Source: CAZTHM01 sp041946825 (GTDB taxonomy: Bacteria > Acidobacteriota > Terriglobia > UBA7540). From it: a stretch of DNA of 20,891 nucleotides. The notes under the pieces are model-generated. The model ran no database searches and was not told the DNA's origin. It worked only from the letters and a program-made list of their open reading frames with translations. The position numbers were made by a program, and so were the translations under genes. The DNA is taken from assembly GCA_041946825.1 (NCBI GenBank), contig JBHGBD010000047.1, positions 1 through 20,891 of the forward strand, written 5' to 3'. Below, one piece after another: positions 7,948 to 17,153 of this stretch; position 1 is the first letter of the stretch; every line of letters starts with the position of its first letter.

Positions 7948-10900
7948 ATGCTAAGGAAGCAAATGAAGCAAACCATGTTCTCCGTACTTATTTCAGTGTT
8001 GATATCAGCCTTGAGCTGGGGGCAGAGTTTTAACGCCAGCGTCAGCGGTACGGTGACAGATCCGTCAGGCGCCGTGGTTCCTGGCGCTCGGCTCGAACTT
8101 ACGTCCGTGGCAACCGGGGCAGTCGCCAAGGCAGTCAGCGATGCAACTGGCCTTTTCCGTTTGGCCAACCTGCAGCCCGGGCCCTATGAGTTGAAGGTTT
8201 CTGCGGAGGGGTTCCGCGATTTCGTTCAACGGGGTATCTCCGTAAGCATGAATGAATCGGTCCGTCTGGACGTAGGGCTCGAGCTCGGGCTGGCCACCCT
8301 CTCGGTGGAGGTCGTCTCAAATGTCTCGCCGTTGAACTACGAAAACGCAGAACTAAAACAGTCCATCACTCCGAATATCATCCGAGAACTTCCCATCCTT
8401 GTTACGGGCACCGTTCGCTCTGCCCACACTTTTGTTCCGCTTATGCCGGGCGTAACCACTGGAGGCGGGAACGATGCTGGGAACTCCCGGATAAACGGAG
8501 GCGTGAAATCGGGGGACGAGGCCGTCCTCGATGGAATCACGATGCAAGAGGGATTAATGAGTATGAGTGGCATGGCGGCCTACTGGGACTACCCCGTGTC
8601 TCCTGATTCCATCAGCGAAATCAGCGTTCTGGCCTCCAACTACGAGCCACAATATGGGTCCACAGCATCGGCAGTGATCACAGCCGTAACAAAGTCTGGA
8701 ACGAACGAATTCCACGGTGGAGCATACGAATACCACCGCAACACATCTCTGAATGCGCGGCAGTTCGGTGCCAGTGATCGCCCGAAGGATTTGGAGAATG
8801 ATTTCGGGGCATACATCGGGGGGCCCGCGAAAGTTCCTCTCTTATGGTCCGGTAATAGAAAGACCTACTTCTTCGTCAACTTCGAAGGTTTCAGGAACGT
8901 CGGCGCGTTACAGAAACCCGTTCTGAGTGTGCCGACTGCGCTAATGCGAATAGGGGATTTCACCGAATGGCCTTATCCCGTCTACGATCCCGCCACGACT
9001 CGACCCGATCCCGACAATCCCGGCAGCTATATTCGCGACCAATTCATGGGCTGCGACGGCAACACACCGAATGTGATTTGCCCATCGGATGCGCGGATGG
9101 TGAATTCCCTCGCGCCGCAGTGGCTACATTGGGTTCCCTTGCCGAACCGCTCCGGAACACTTAACAACTATGAAGCCCCCTCTCAAGGGACAAGCGGGAA
9201 CAAGGACTCGAACTCCTGGGCCGTACGGGTGGACCACCACATCGGCAACAATGACCGCGTGAGCGCGGTGATCCGCTATCGGAGCACGGTCACTCCGGTT
9301 CAGTCCGTTCTGCCGATTCAGATTTCCACGGAAAGTTATCGATCTCCCGATCACAATTGGATGGATCGGTTCATCTGGGATCACACCCTCAGTACTAATA
9401 CAATCAATCATCTCGCTGTCGGGTATTCGAACTTCCTGAGCGGGACCATCAGCATCAGCGATTGCTGTGTGAATGATGTTCCAGCAATCGCCGGTGTGGA
9501 AAGCCACACTCACCAGCCCCAAATCAATTTGGGTGAGTACGGAAGTTACGGCAGTACGCTGGGCGGCATGGAAGACCATCCGATATATACCGTCAACAAT
9601 TTGTTGACGTCGGTGCACGGCAGACACACTCTCAAGCTTGGCGGGGAGTTCCGCAAAGTCGAACTCTGGAGGAAGCTTGATGAGAATAGGTCGGGAACCT
9701 TCAGCTTTTCTTCGCTGAACACGGGATTGCTCGAGACGACGAGCGGGAATCCCGTCGCGAGCTTCCTTTTGGGCACAGTGTCCGACGCATATTCGAGGTT
9801 TTACTCCAATACGAGGTGGAATGCCGTTTCGCACACTTGGGTTCTCCATATTGGCGACACTTGGAAGGCGACACCCAAGCTCAGCATCAATTACGGAATC
9901 CGGTGGGATGTATCCACGCCTACGGTCGAGAAGTCTGACCTCATGTCGTTCTTTGATCCGGAAGGACTGAATCTGGCGGCGGGTGGCAGGCAGGGGCGAC
10001 TTGCTTTCGCGGGAACCAGGTGGGGGGCGGCCAGTTTCGGAAAGCGCCATCCAGAAGATACGTACTATCACGCATTCGCCCCGCGCTTGGGAATTGCTTA
10101 CGCCGTTGGTCCAAAGACAGTGGTCCGGACAGGCTACGGGATCTTCTACAATCAGGCGTACTATCCCGGTTGGGATGCCGGGATTGGCCAGGATGGGTTC
10201 AACGCGGATATTTCGTTTGCCGGCAGGCTTGGAGGCCTGGAGCCGGCCTTCCTTATCAACGACGGCTTCCCTCAGGACTTCACTCCGCCGCCTTTTATTG
10301 ACTCCGGTTATCGCAACGGCCAATGGATGACTTACCGACCCTTCGATGCCAATCGTCTCTCCTACTCCCAGCAGTGGAATCTGACGGTTGAGCACCAGCT
10401 AACCAACGACACGTACCTCAGCGTCGGCTACGTGGGAAATAAGGGGACACGCTTGCTTTCCCAGAACGCACCGCTCAACGCGCTCGATCCGAGATACCTG
10501 TCAATGGGAAATCAGTTGTACGACGAATTTCAGCCTGGCGATACCATGGTCGACGGTGTGCCTCTTCCCTATACTGGTTGGGTTGAGCAAATGACTGGCT
10601 GCGCTCCGTCGGTTGCCCAGGCACTGTTGCCATATCCGCAATACTGTACCTCGTTCCAGGGGATGAACGAGAATGCCGGCAACTCTACCTACCACTCGTT
10701 CCAATTCAAGGCAGAAAAGCGCTTCTCGCACGGAACGTGGTTGCTAGGTTCTTATACGCTCTCCAAGTTGCTCACCAGCTCTGACAATGCGCAGCAGGGC
10801 AGCGTCTGGCCGGGCTCGGGGATCATTTCGCCATTCGAGAGGCAACGCAATAAATCCCTCGCCTTGGATGACGTGCCGCAGGTGGCCTCCTTGGCGCTTA

Positions 10901-11442
10901 TTTACGAACTGCCCTTCGGCAAAGGGCAGCGTTTCCTGAATCACGGCGGCGCGGTAGGCAAGATCGTTGGGGGCTGGGAACTGGCAAGCGTCGTTCGCGT
11001 CTCCTCAGCGACTCCGTTTTACTTCCGCTCCTGGCAATGCAACGTCCCCGGGCCCTTTGCCGTGGGCTGCATCCCGGCACTCCTTCCCGGGGCGGACCCA
11101 TGGGCCCAAGGCAAAGGTAACTTCGACCCCAATCAACCCCTCATAAAAGAAGCTGCCTTCGAGCCCACATCCAGCTTTAACTCTTACTGGGGCCAGGGCC
11201 CCAGAATTAGCAACTTAAGGGGGTTCGGGTATCGTAACCACGACTTCTCACTGATCAAAAACACTGACATCACCGAGCGAGTGGGTTTCCAGATTCGCGC
11301 CGAGTTCTTTAACCTCTGGAACTGGCACGTCTTCTCGGGTAATGCGTTTGACACCGATCTGGGAAGCCCAAGCTTTGGGTGGTGGAACGGGAACGTAAGC
11401 GCACCCCGGCAGATTCAGCTTGGGGCGAGAGTGACTTTTTGA
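7948..11442 (+). CDS. Oar-like TonB-dependent outer-membrane receptor
   Basis: An outer-membrane protein of 1164 residues. The ATG at 7948 follows AGGAGAGG with a five-base gap and begins a classical signal peptide (FSVLISVLISALSWGQ). Residues about 28-110 form a carboxypeptidase-regulatory-like domain (VSGTVTDPSGAVVPGARLEL, LFRLANLQPGPYELKVSAEG). A plug domain follows (about 125-290, with DEAVLDGITMQ and QYGSTASAVITAVTKSGTNEFHGG). The rest is a large beta-barrel with alternating aromatic strands, ending QIQLGARVTF with a terminal Phe as in outer-membrane barrels. These receptors are greatly expanded in Acidobacteriota and are thought to import or bind oligosaccharides or peptides; the ligand is unknown. 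It heads the rightward arm. A 423-codon antisense frame at 9124-10395 is a shadow of this gene. Confidence 0.93.
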   Translation: MLRKQMKQTMFSVLISVLISALSWGQSFNASVSGTVTDPSGAVVPGARLELTSVATGAVAKAVSDATGLFRLANLQPGPYELKVSAEGFRDFVQRGISVSMNESVRLDVGLELGLATLSVEVVSNVSPLNYENAELKQSITPNIIRELPILVTGTVRSAHTFVPLMPGVTTGGGNDAGNSRINGGVKSGDEAVLDGITMQEGLMSMSGMAAYWDYPVSPDSISEISVLASNYEPQYGSTASAVITAVTKSGTNEFHGGAYEYHRNTSLNARQFGASDRPKDLENDFGAYIGGPAKVPLLWSGNRKTYFFVNFEGFRNVGALQKPVLSVPTALMRIGDFTEWPYPVYDPATTRPDPDNPGSYIRDQFMGCDGNTPNVICPSDARMVNSLAPQWLHWVPLPNRSGTLNNYEAPSQGTSGNKDSNSWAVRVDHHIGNNDRVSAVIRYRSTVTPVQSVLPIQISTESYRSPDHNWMDRFIWDHTLSTNTINHLAVGYSNFLSGTISISDCCVNDVPAIAGVESHTHQPQINLGEYGSYGSTLGGMEDHPIYTVNNLLTSVHGRHTLKLGGEFRKVELWRKLDENRSGTFSFSSLNTGLLETTSGNPVASFLLGTVSDAYSRFYSNTRWNAVSHTWVLHIGDTWKATPKLSINYGIRWDVSTPTVEKSDLMSFFDPEGLNLAAGGRQGRLAFAGTRWGAASFGKRHPEDTYYHAFAPRLGIAYAVGPKTVVRTGYGIFYNQAYYPGWDAGIGQDGFNADISFAGRLGGLEPAFLINDGFPQDFTPPPFIDSGYRNGQWMTYRPFDANRLSYSQQWNLTVEHQLTNDTYLSVGYVGNKGTRLLSQNAPLNALDPRYLSMGNQLYDEFQPGDTMVDGVPLPYTGWVEQMTGCAPSVAQALLPYPQYCTSFQGMNENAGNSTYHSFQFKAEKRFSHGTWLLGSYTLSKLLTSSDNAQQGSVWPGSGIISPFERQRNKSLALDDVPQVASLALIYELPFGKGQRFLNHGGAVGKIVGGWELASVVRVSSATPFYFRSWQCNVPGPFAVGCIPALLPGADPWAQGKGNFDPNQPLIKEAAFEPTSSFNSYWGQGPRISNLRGFGYRNHDFSLIKNTDITERVGFQIRAEFFNLWNWHVFSGNAFDTDLGSPSFGWWNGNVSAPRQIQLGARVTF

Positions 11443-11763
11443 ATCATCGGGATCGCGATGCCAGCCATGCTCATAACTCTGATGATGCCACCCGGGCATA
11501 TTTTCTCCGGGTGGCATCATCGTCTTCGAAAGTCTTAGGCAGAGCGCACTCATCTGGCTCCCACCCTGCAAAGCACCGTTACGGAAATCGGATCCAGGGA
11601 GCATTCGCGCTCGAGGAGAGGGGCAGCGGCAAAGTGATCGCGAGTAATCATATTTGTCCGTCTGGAGCTTCCCTCGACGCGGTTGGTGGCGAAGGGGTTG
11701 ACGGCGAGCAACGGATGCTCTCCTTGCGTGTTGTCATTCCTCCTTCGCGAAAGGAGTACTCTG
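11443..11763. other. Intergenic region between receptor and amidohydrolase
   Basis: Apart from the 11481-11521 hairpin and the ribosome-binding site AAGGAG before 11764, I see nothing that qualifies as a gene or clear promoter in these roughly 320 bases. The frame upstream of 11764 stays open back to 11683, but it lacks signal-peptide character and a ribosome-binding site. Confidence 0.55.
11481..11521 (+). terminator. Perfect 15-bp hairpin after the receptor gene
   Basis: GATGATGCCACCCGG (11481-11495) and CCGGGTGGCATCATC (11507-11521) are perfectly complementary around an 11-base loop, 38 bases after the receptor stop codon. The stem is very strong. What follows is GTCTTCG rather than a U run, so it is either a weak intrinsic terminator or an RNA-stabilising hairpin that would leave the receptor mRNA more abundant than that of the downstream enzymes. 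Confidence 0.75.
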
Positions 11764-13224
11764 ATGGGCGAGGATCATTCTCATAGGCCTTCACGCTTGC
11801 CCCGAGGTAGGGACGCGTTGTCGCGTCGTAGGTTCCTCGGCGCCGCGTCGCTTTTGCCCTCCTCGGTTCTGGCGGGATCTCTAGGTACTAAACCCCTCCT
11901 GGCTCAAGGAACCAGCGATGTCGCCCTGGGAATTGTGGGGGAACCGCGCACTGCGTCTTCGATCAGGAAGTCGCTGCGTGAGCTGGCGAGAGGAATGGCA
12001 ATCTTCGACACCCACGAACACATTTGGCATGAAGAAACAAGGCTGAAAAAGAGGGTGGACTTTTTCCACCTTTTCTCTCATTACGCTGACAGCGACTTGG
12101 TAAGCGCGGGGATGTCTGCCCAGGCTGTTGACGACCTTCAGAACCAAGAAATTCCCCTTGAGAAACGTTGGAGGGATTTCGCCCCATACTGGGCATTTAC
12201 GCGCACGACAGGTTACGGACGCTGCATGCTCATTGCTGCCCGTGACCTTTTCGGAATCGAAGACGTCAACGAACAGACCTACCGCCTTCTTTCGGAACGC
12301 GTCACAGCGGCCAACCGTCCTGGCTGGTATCACAACGTGCTGAAGGAAAAGGCTCAAATCGAACTCTGCATGCTGGAGGATGTGGCCTCCATGAACGGGG
12401 GGCCACTGCAAACCGATCCGAGATTCTTTAAGGTCGTTGCGCGCTTCGATTATCTCATCAACGCCACTCGACGCGAAGATCTCCGCCACATCGAAAAGGT
12501 CACAGGAGTATCGGTTCACAGCTTGGCTGGTCAAGAAGAAGCTCTAAGTACGGCCGTGAAGCTAAGGCTTCGGGAGGGATTGGCGGGGATCAAGAGCGCC
12601 CTTGCTTACGATCGCACACTTCAATATGACGAGGTCTCGCGAGCCGACGCCGCACGCGCTTTCGACCGGTTGTTTGGATCGAATTCGTCGAGGTCCGCCG
12701 ATCCCGCCAGTCAAAAACAGCTTGTAGATTACATGATGCATAAGCTCATTCAGCAGGCCGTAGAGCATCACCTTCCCGTTCAGATTCACACAGGCTTCCA
12801 AACCGGCAACTCGAACCATATCGCCTGGACCAACCCATCCCATCTCAGCGGCCTGCTCAATGAGTATCCGCAGGTCAGATTCGACCTCTTCCATGGCGGG
12901 TATCCCTATACGAGCGAGCTGGCGACCCTCGCCAAGAATCTTCCCAATGTCCATCCGGATTTGTGCTGGTTGCACGCCATCGCGCCGGGCGTCGCCAGGC
13001 GCGCGCTTGATGAATGGATTGAGACAGTACCTGCAAACAAGATCTTGGGATTTGGCGGCGACTTTTGTCATGTGGAAGGTGCTTACGGCCACGCGCAGAT
13101 GGCCCGTATGGGAACGGCCGAGGTCTTGGCGGACAAAGTCGAGAACGGCTATTTGAAGGAAGACGAAGCGGCCAGTCTGGTCGAACGTATCCTTCACCTG
13201 AACGGTAAGGAGCTCTTCTCGTAA
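11764..13224 (+). CDS. Tat-exported amidohydrolase-superfamily protein
   Basis: A 486-residue protein. The ATG at 11764 has AAGGAG seven bases upstream and a Tat motif at residues 20-26 (SRRRFLG), followed by a hydrophobic stretch up to PLLAQ. The metal-binding pattern of the superfamily is visible: HEH in IFDTHEHIW (His84, His86), a possible lysine ligand in GIKSAL (Lys277), QIHTGF (His342), LFHGGY (His377) and GGDF (Asp433). The C-terminal half resembles amidohydrolase-2 and uronate-isomerase-like members. Members hydrolyse, decarboxylate or isomerise many substrates, so a sugar-acid or related role is plausible but unproven. Export is unusual for uronate isomerases, which argues for a different reaction. 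It is followed after about 60 bases by the GH92 gene, probably in one transcript. Confidence 0.85.
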   Translation: MGEDHSHRPSRLPRGRDALSRRRFLGAASLLPSSVLAGSLGTKPLLAQGTSDVALGIVGEPRTASSIRKSLRELARGMAIFDTHEHIWHEETRLKKRVDFFHLFSHYADSDLVSAGMSAQAVDDLQNQEIPLEKRWRDFAPYWAFTRTTGYGRCMLIAARDLFGIEDVNEQTYRLLSERVTAANRPGWYHNVLKEKAQIELCMLEDVASMNGGPLQTDPRFFKVVARFDYLINATRREDLRHIEKVTGVSVHSLAGQEEALSTAVKLRLREGLAGIKSALAYDRTLQYDEVSRADAARAFDRLFGSNSSRSADPASQKQLVDYMMHKLIQQAVEHHLPVQIHTGFQTGNSNHIAWTNPSHLSGLLNEYPQVRFDLFHGGYPYTSELATLAKNLPNVHPDLCWLHAIAPGVARRALDEWIETVPANKILGFGGDFCHVEGAYGHAQMARMGTAEVLADKVENGYLKEDEAASLVERILHLNGKELFS

Positions 13225-13282
13225 TTATGGCGCGAGAGTGGTGAGGGCGCAGGGCTGTCCCGATGTGCCGAATTTCACGGAA

Positions 13283-15730
13283 ATGAGACTACATCTCCAG
13301 TCTCGCAGTGATCTCGTTCCGGGCGAACGCCGAACTGCTTACAAGCAGATCCTCCTGGGTCGCTTAGACGAAAAGTTGCCGCCGTTGCGCGCTACCATAA
13401 CGTTGTTCTTCCTAGTTGTACTGACGCTTTTCCTGATCTTGCCTTCCCTCAATGCCCAGCCACGGACGCACTCCGGAAACGCGCATGCAGAACTGGACGT
13501 GGACTTAACCGCTTTTGTAGATCCCTTCGTCGGCACAGACGGAACATCGGGATGGACGATCGGGTGCACCGTCCCCGGCGTTACGTTGCCATTTGGGATG
13601 GTGCAATGGAGCCCGGACACGACCGCTGTGGGAATCCCGGAAAGCGAACGGGCGGGGACGTATATCTACCGCGATAACGCGATTTCTGGATTCAGCCTCA
13701 ACCACCTGAGCGGCGTGGGCTGCCCCGTGATGGCAGACGTTCCGATTATGCCCGTCGTGGGTGCAATAACATCCTCTCCCTCCGCGCGGGCGGTAGACTA
13801 CGCGGCCAGATTCTCTCACGCGCGCGAGCATGCATCCCCCGGCTTCTACGCTGTCAGCCTGGACAATGGCGTCAAGGTCGAGCTCACCACAACTACTCGG
13901 GCGGGCATCGGTCGCTTTACTTTCCCTGCTTCACCTGACTCCACCTTCCTTTTTGATGTGGGCCGCAACTCCGGCGAGGTGAGTGACGCCACAATTGAAA
14001 TTATTGGCAACCGGAAGGTCAGTGGAAGTGTTTCGAGCGGGAAGTTCTGCGGCGGGCCCAACAAGTATAAGGTCTACTTTGTCGCCGAGTTCAGCCGTCC
14101 TTTCGCCAAATTCGGAACGTGGAAAGACTCCCTCGTGAGCCAGAGCCAGCGTTCTGAGCGCGGGCACCGTACGGGCGGTTTTGTGGGGTTCGACACCACG
14201 AAATCGCGGATGGTTGGGCTGAAAATCGCACTCTCTTACGTCAGCATCGAGAACGCCTGGAAGAATCTGTCGAGGGAAATTGCCGGGCGGCATTTTGACG
14301 CTGTGCGCAGGGCTTCCCACGAAACATGGAACAAGGAACTGGGCCTGATAAAGGTGAGTGGCGGAACTGACGAAATGATGCGCGTGTTCTATACGGCCCT
14401 TTACCACGCGGTCTTACACCCGAACGTTTTCAGCGATGTCAACGGCGAGTTCATAGGTTTTGATGACAAAGTCCATTTAGCGAGAGGCTACACGCAATAT
14501 GCGAACTTCTCCAGCTGGGACATCTATAGGGGCCAAGTACAGCTACTAGCCCTCCTCCACCCCAAAGAATCGAGTGAGATGATTCGGTCACTGTTGGCCG
14601 ACGAGCAGCAAGGCGGTGGTTTGCCCGTATGGCCTGTGGCCAACCATGACAGTTGCATGATGCAGGGAGATCCAGCGTGCCCGATCATTGCCAGCGTCTA
14701 CGCCTTTGGCGCGAGAGATTTTGACGCCCAGGCCGCGCTGAAGGCGATGGTAAGGGGGGCAACGCATCCCGAAGTGCGAACGAAGATTTGCCCGGACTCG
14801 GGCAGCTTCGAGAACTACTTGAAACGCGGCTATCTCAGCCCCGACGATCCTGGCGCGAATCCGCGTTTTTTCCCGCACAGTGGGCCCTCAGATACGCTCG
14901 AATACGCCACGGCAGATTTCTCCATAGCCCAGCTGGCCCGGATGCTCGGAGACACAAATACCTATCGGACTTTCATGACGAGGGCGCAATTCTGGAGAAA
15001 CACTTTCAATCCAAAAACCGGTTACATCGAGCCACGTCGACGGGATGGATCTTTCCTGACGGTTGATCCGGCAGCGCCGGACTTCTACGTGGAAGGGAAC
15101 GGGGCTCAATACACCTGGATGATCCCATACAACTTGCGAAGCCTGTTCGACATGATGGGCGGAAACGAAGCGGCAGTTCATAGACTGGATCGGTTCTTTA
15201 CGGAATTAAACGCCGGATTCAATCGCCCCTATTTGTGGCTTGGGAATCAGCCGGGCTTTGGGGTCCCCTGGGCGTACGCTTTTGCAGGAGCCCCGTGGCG
15301 CACCCAGGCCGTAGTGCGCCGAATAGTAACTGAGCTTTTTTCCTCCAAGCCCGATGGTTTGCCAGGTACTGAGGATCTCGGCGCGATGTCGGCTTGGTAT
15401 GTTTTTTCCGCACTTGGGTTTTATCCGGTGATTCCCGGTGTGGGCGGGCTCTGCCTGAACAGCCCCTTGTTTCCAGAAGCGACAATCCACCTGGGAAACG
15501 GGCGAGTGGTGAAGATCCTCGGGGAAAACGCATCGCCCACAAATCCTTACGTCCGAAACTTCACTCTGGACGAAAAGCCTTACGAGAGCACCTGGCTCAG
15601 TTACGAAGCCTTGGCCAAGGGGGCTACTCTTCGATTCAAGCTTGATGCGGTTCCTAATCAAGCATGGGGAAGCAAGCCCGAGGACGCGCCTCCTTCATTC
15701 TCGGAGGGTCTGGAGGCCGTAACTCAGTAA
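13283..15730 (+). CDS. GH92-family glycoside hydrolase (alpha-mannosidase-like)
   Basis: An 815-residue protein from the ATG at 13283. The frame extends up to a GTG at 13238, neither start has a clear ribosome-binding site, and the start is uncertain. A hydrophobic signal segment (LFFLVVLTLFLILPSLNAQ, about residues 41-59) follows a long N-terminal region. GH92 hallmarks are clear: VDPFVGTDG, VPGVTLPFGMVQWSPDT, ISGFSLNHLSGVGCP, VEGNGAQYTWMIPYN (Glu604), AGAPWRTQAVVRRI, and GTEDLGAMSAWYVFSALGFYPV (Asp698). Characterised members are calcium-dependent inverting exo-alpha-mannosidases. Two conserved spots differ: LGNQP has Gln656 where the family usually has Glu, and GTED has Thr where mannosidases often have Asp or Asn. 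Either could shift specificity. It probably trims glycans in the periplasm or outside the cell for the neighbouring receptor. Confidence 0.9.
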   Translation: MRLHLQSRSDLVPGERRTAYKQILLGRLDEKLPPLRATITLFFLVVLTLFLILPSLNAQPRTHSGNAHAELDVDLTAFVDPFVGTDGTSGWTIGCTVPGVTLPFGMVQWSPDTTAVGIPESERAGTYIYRDNAISGFSLNHLSGVGCPVMADVPIMPVVGAITSSPSARAVDYAARFSHAREHASPGFYAVSLDNGVKVELTTTTRAGIGRFTFPASPDSTFLFDVGRNSGEVSDATIEIIGNRKVSGSVSSGKFCGGPNKYKVYFVAEFSRPFAKFGTWKDSLVSQSQRSERGHRTGGFVGFDTTKSRMVGLKIALSYVSIENAWKNLSREIAGRHFDAVRRASHETWNKELGLIKVSGGTDEMMRVFYTALYHAVLHPNVFSDVNGEFIGFDDKVHLARGYTQYANFSSWDIYRGQVQLLALLHPKESSEMIRSLLADEQQGGGLPVWPVANHDSCMMQGDPACPIIASVYAFGARDFDAQAALKAMVRGATHPEVRTKICPDSGSFENYLKRGYLSPDDPGANPRFFPHSGPSDTLEYATADFSIAQLARMLGDTNTYRTFMTRAQFWRNTFNPKTGYIEPRRRDGSFLTVDPAAPDFYVEGNGAQYTWMIPYNLRSLFDMMGGNEAAVHRLDRFFTELNAGFNRPYLWLGNQPGFGVPWAYAFAGAPWRTQAVVRRIVTELFSSKPDGLPGTEDLGAMSAWYVFSALGFYPVIPGVGGLCLNSPLFPEATIHLGNGRVVKILGENASPTNPYVRNFTLDEKPYESTWLSYEALAKGATLRFKLDAVPNQAWGSKPEDAPPSFSEGLEAVTQ

Positions 15731-15988
15731 GCGGGTGTTATGCCGCGTGACCTGCAAAAACGCGTGGCGCGTTTGACCATTGAAACGGCGGGCGCATTCC
15801 GCGCAAACGAGTCGGGCTATGACGGTGCTTTGAATCAATGTGCTTCGCTCTGCGCCGCAGTCATAGGTTGGGTAATAGAACCCCAAAGTAGTCCGGGAGG
15901 ACAGTCCGCGGGAGAAAAACGGATAGAGGCCTCGCTTGGGTGCTGGTCAGAACGGAAACCCCACTGATCATCGTCGGAAGGGGAAACG

Positions 15989-16819
15989 ATGCACACCAAA
16001 CTCATATTTGCTCTCTTGCTCACCCTCGGATTCGCGGCAGACGCCCGTGCGGAAGTCCGAATTGCGGTGTGCCAAATCCTTGTGATCGATGGTGATCGCG
16101 AAGGGAACTTCCGACGCATTGAGTACGCGTTGGAAGATGCGCGCGCCGGGCGCGCGGACATTGCAGCATTTCCAGAATCAGCCATACTTGGGTGGGAGAA
16201 TCCCGATGCGCACCGCTTGGCGACGCCGATTCCGGGTTCCGACAGCGACCGCGTCGCCATGCTTGCGCGCAAGTACCGGATGGCAATTTCGATCGGAGTC
16301 GATGAGAAAGATGGTGAGTACCTCTACGGCTCTGCCATCTTCGTGGACAAAATGGGGAAGCTTTTGTGGAAGCACCGCAAGCTGAATGTGCTGCCAGAAT
16401 TGATGAACCCACCTTACGCAGTCGGAAAGCCGGAGGATATCGGCGTTGTTGACACGGAGTTCGGCCGCGTTGGCATTGTGATCTGTGCCGATATGTTCGG
16501 GGATGCCTACGCTGAGCGGGTCGGAAAGCTGAAACCCGATCTGATGCTTGTCCCCTTCGGGTGGGCCGCCGAGGCGCACAGGTGGCCCGAACACGAAAAA
16601 GATCTGGAGCGCCTTGTAGCCGGTCGGGCGGAGTTGTGGAAGTGCCATGTGGTGGGGACGGACCTGGTGGGCGTGATGATGCACGGCCCGTGGACGGGAC
16701 GGACCTACGGGGGTGGAAGTGTGGTTGCGGGTGGCTCTGGCAAAGTTCTGGCAATATTGCGCGACCGCGACGTCGAGGTGCGGGTGGTCAAACTACCGCT
16801 GAAACGCCGCGACCGGTAA
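15989..16819 (+). CDS. Exported nitrilase-superfamily (carbon-nitrogen) hydrolase
   Basis: A 276-residue protein starting at the ATG at 15989, preceded by GGAAGGGG. A typical signal peptide (KLIFALLLTLGFAADARA, cleavage near residue 21) leads into the alpha-beta-beta-alpha nitrilase fold. The catalytic triad is visible: Glu63 (AAFPESAILGW), Lys131 (WKHRKLNVL) and Cys166 (GIVICADMF). Family members cleave amides or nitriles, such as carbamoyl, amino-acid amide or ureido groups. Nitrilases are mostly cytosolic, so the signal peptide is unusual. It may remove N-acyl or amide groups from the imported or degraded substrate. It follows the GH92 gene by 258 bases, a gap that holds only a weak open frame (15740-15967) I do not accept as a gene. 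Confidence 0.88.
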   Translation: MHTKLIFALLLTLGFAADARAEVRIAVCQILVIDGDREGNFRRIEYALEDARAGRADIAAFPESAILGWENPDAHRLATPIPGSDSDRVAMLARKYRMAISIGVDEKDGEYLYGSAIFVDKMGKLLWKHRKLNVLPELMNPPYAVGKPEDIGVVDTEFGRVGIVICADMFGDAYAERVGKLKPDLMLVPFGWAAEAHRWPEHEKDLERLVAGRAELWKCHVVGTDLVGVMMHGPWTGRTYGGGSVVAGGSGKVLAILRDRDVEVRVVKLPLKRRDR

Positions 16820-17153
16820 CCGGAGGTGTCGGGTGTTTGGCAGCTCGAGAGTTTGTGGTCGCGTCAGATCAACTTTTCGGCGGGCGATCGCCATCGGCCC
16901 AGGCGCTCTTCACGTTCGACCATCTGCGAACCACCATTACGAAGAATCCGTTCCCGACCTGCGCTGCGTTCCGTGTCGCTCCCGTAGATTAGTCAACACT
17001 AAGTGTTTGGAGTGCACACTCGGGCTTTGATTGCTGTCGGCCGAACGACCTCAACCGGATGTGCTCAGCCCAACATTTTTCGTATACACCACCACACAGA
17101 TGTCCTCGAACGTTGAGGTCCTGATCGGCCAGTGGTAGCATGGCGCCATACTT
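16820..17153. other. Intergenic region upstream of second LysR gene
   Basis: No supported gene. The right part contains two adjacent dyads (16995-17007 and 17010-17021), described separately. No strong ribosome-binding site precedes the LysR start. Confidence 0.5.
16995..17021. promoter_or_regulatory. Two adjacent palindromes, candidate regulator site
   Basis: AACACT-A-AGTGTT (16995-17007) is a perfect 6-bp dyad. Two bases further on is GAGTG-CA-CACTC (17010-17021), a perfect 5-bp dyad. The pair lies about 135 bases before the LysR gene and could be an autoregulatory site. It could instead be a small hairpin after the nitrilase gene, although no T tract follows. Confidence 0.3.

Noticed and set aside
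9124..10395. 423-codon open frame on the minus strand
   Set aside because: It lies wholly antisense inside the receptor gene, has no domain character and no ribosome-binding site. Long antisense frames are common opposite GC-rich genes.
11881..13197. Two long minus-strand frames (217 and 211 codons)
   Set aside because: Both are antisense to the amidohydrolase, with no recognisable protein features.
15740..15967. 75-codon frame between GH92 and nitrilase
   Set aside because: It has no ribosome-binding site and no recognisable features. The stretch more likely serves as the leader of the nitrilase gene.
16020..16754. 244-codon minus-strand frame rich in Arg, Pro and Ser
   Set aside because: It is antisense to the nitrilase gene, whose catalytic triad is intact. 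The composition is typical of a shadow frame.
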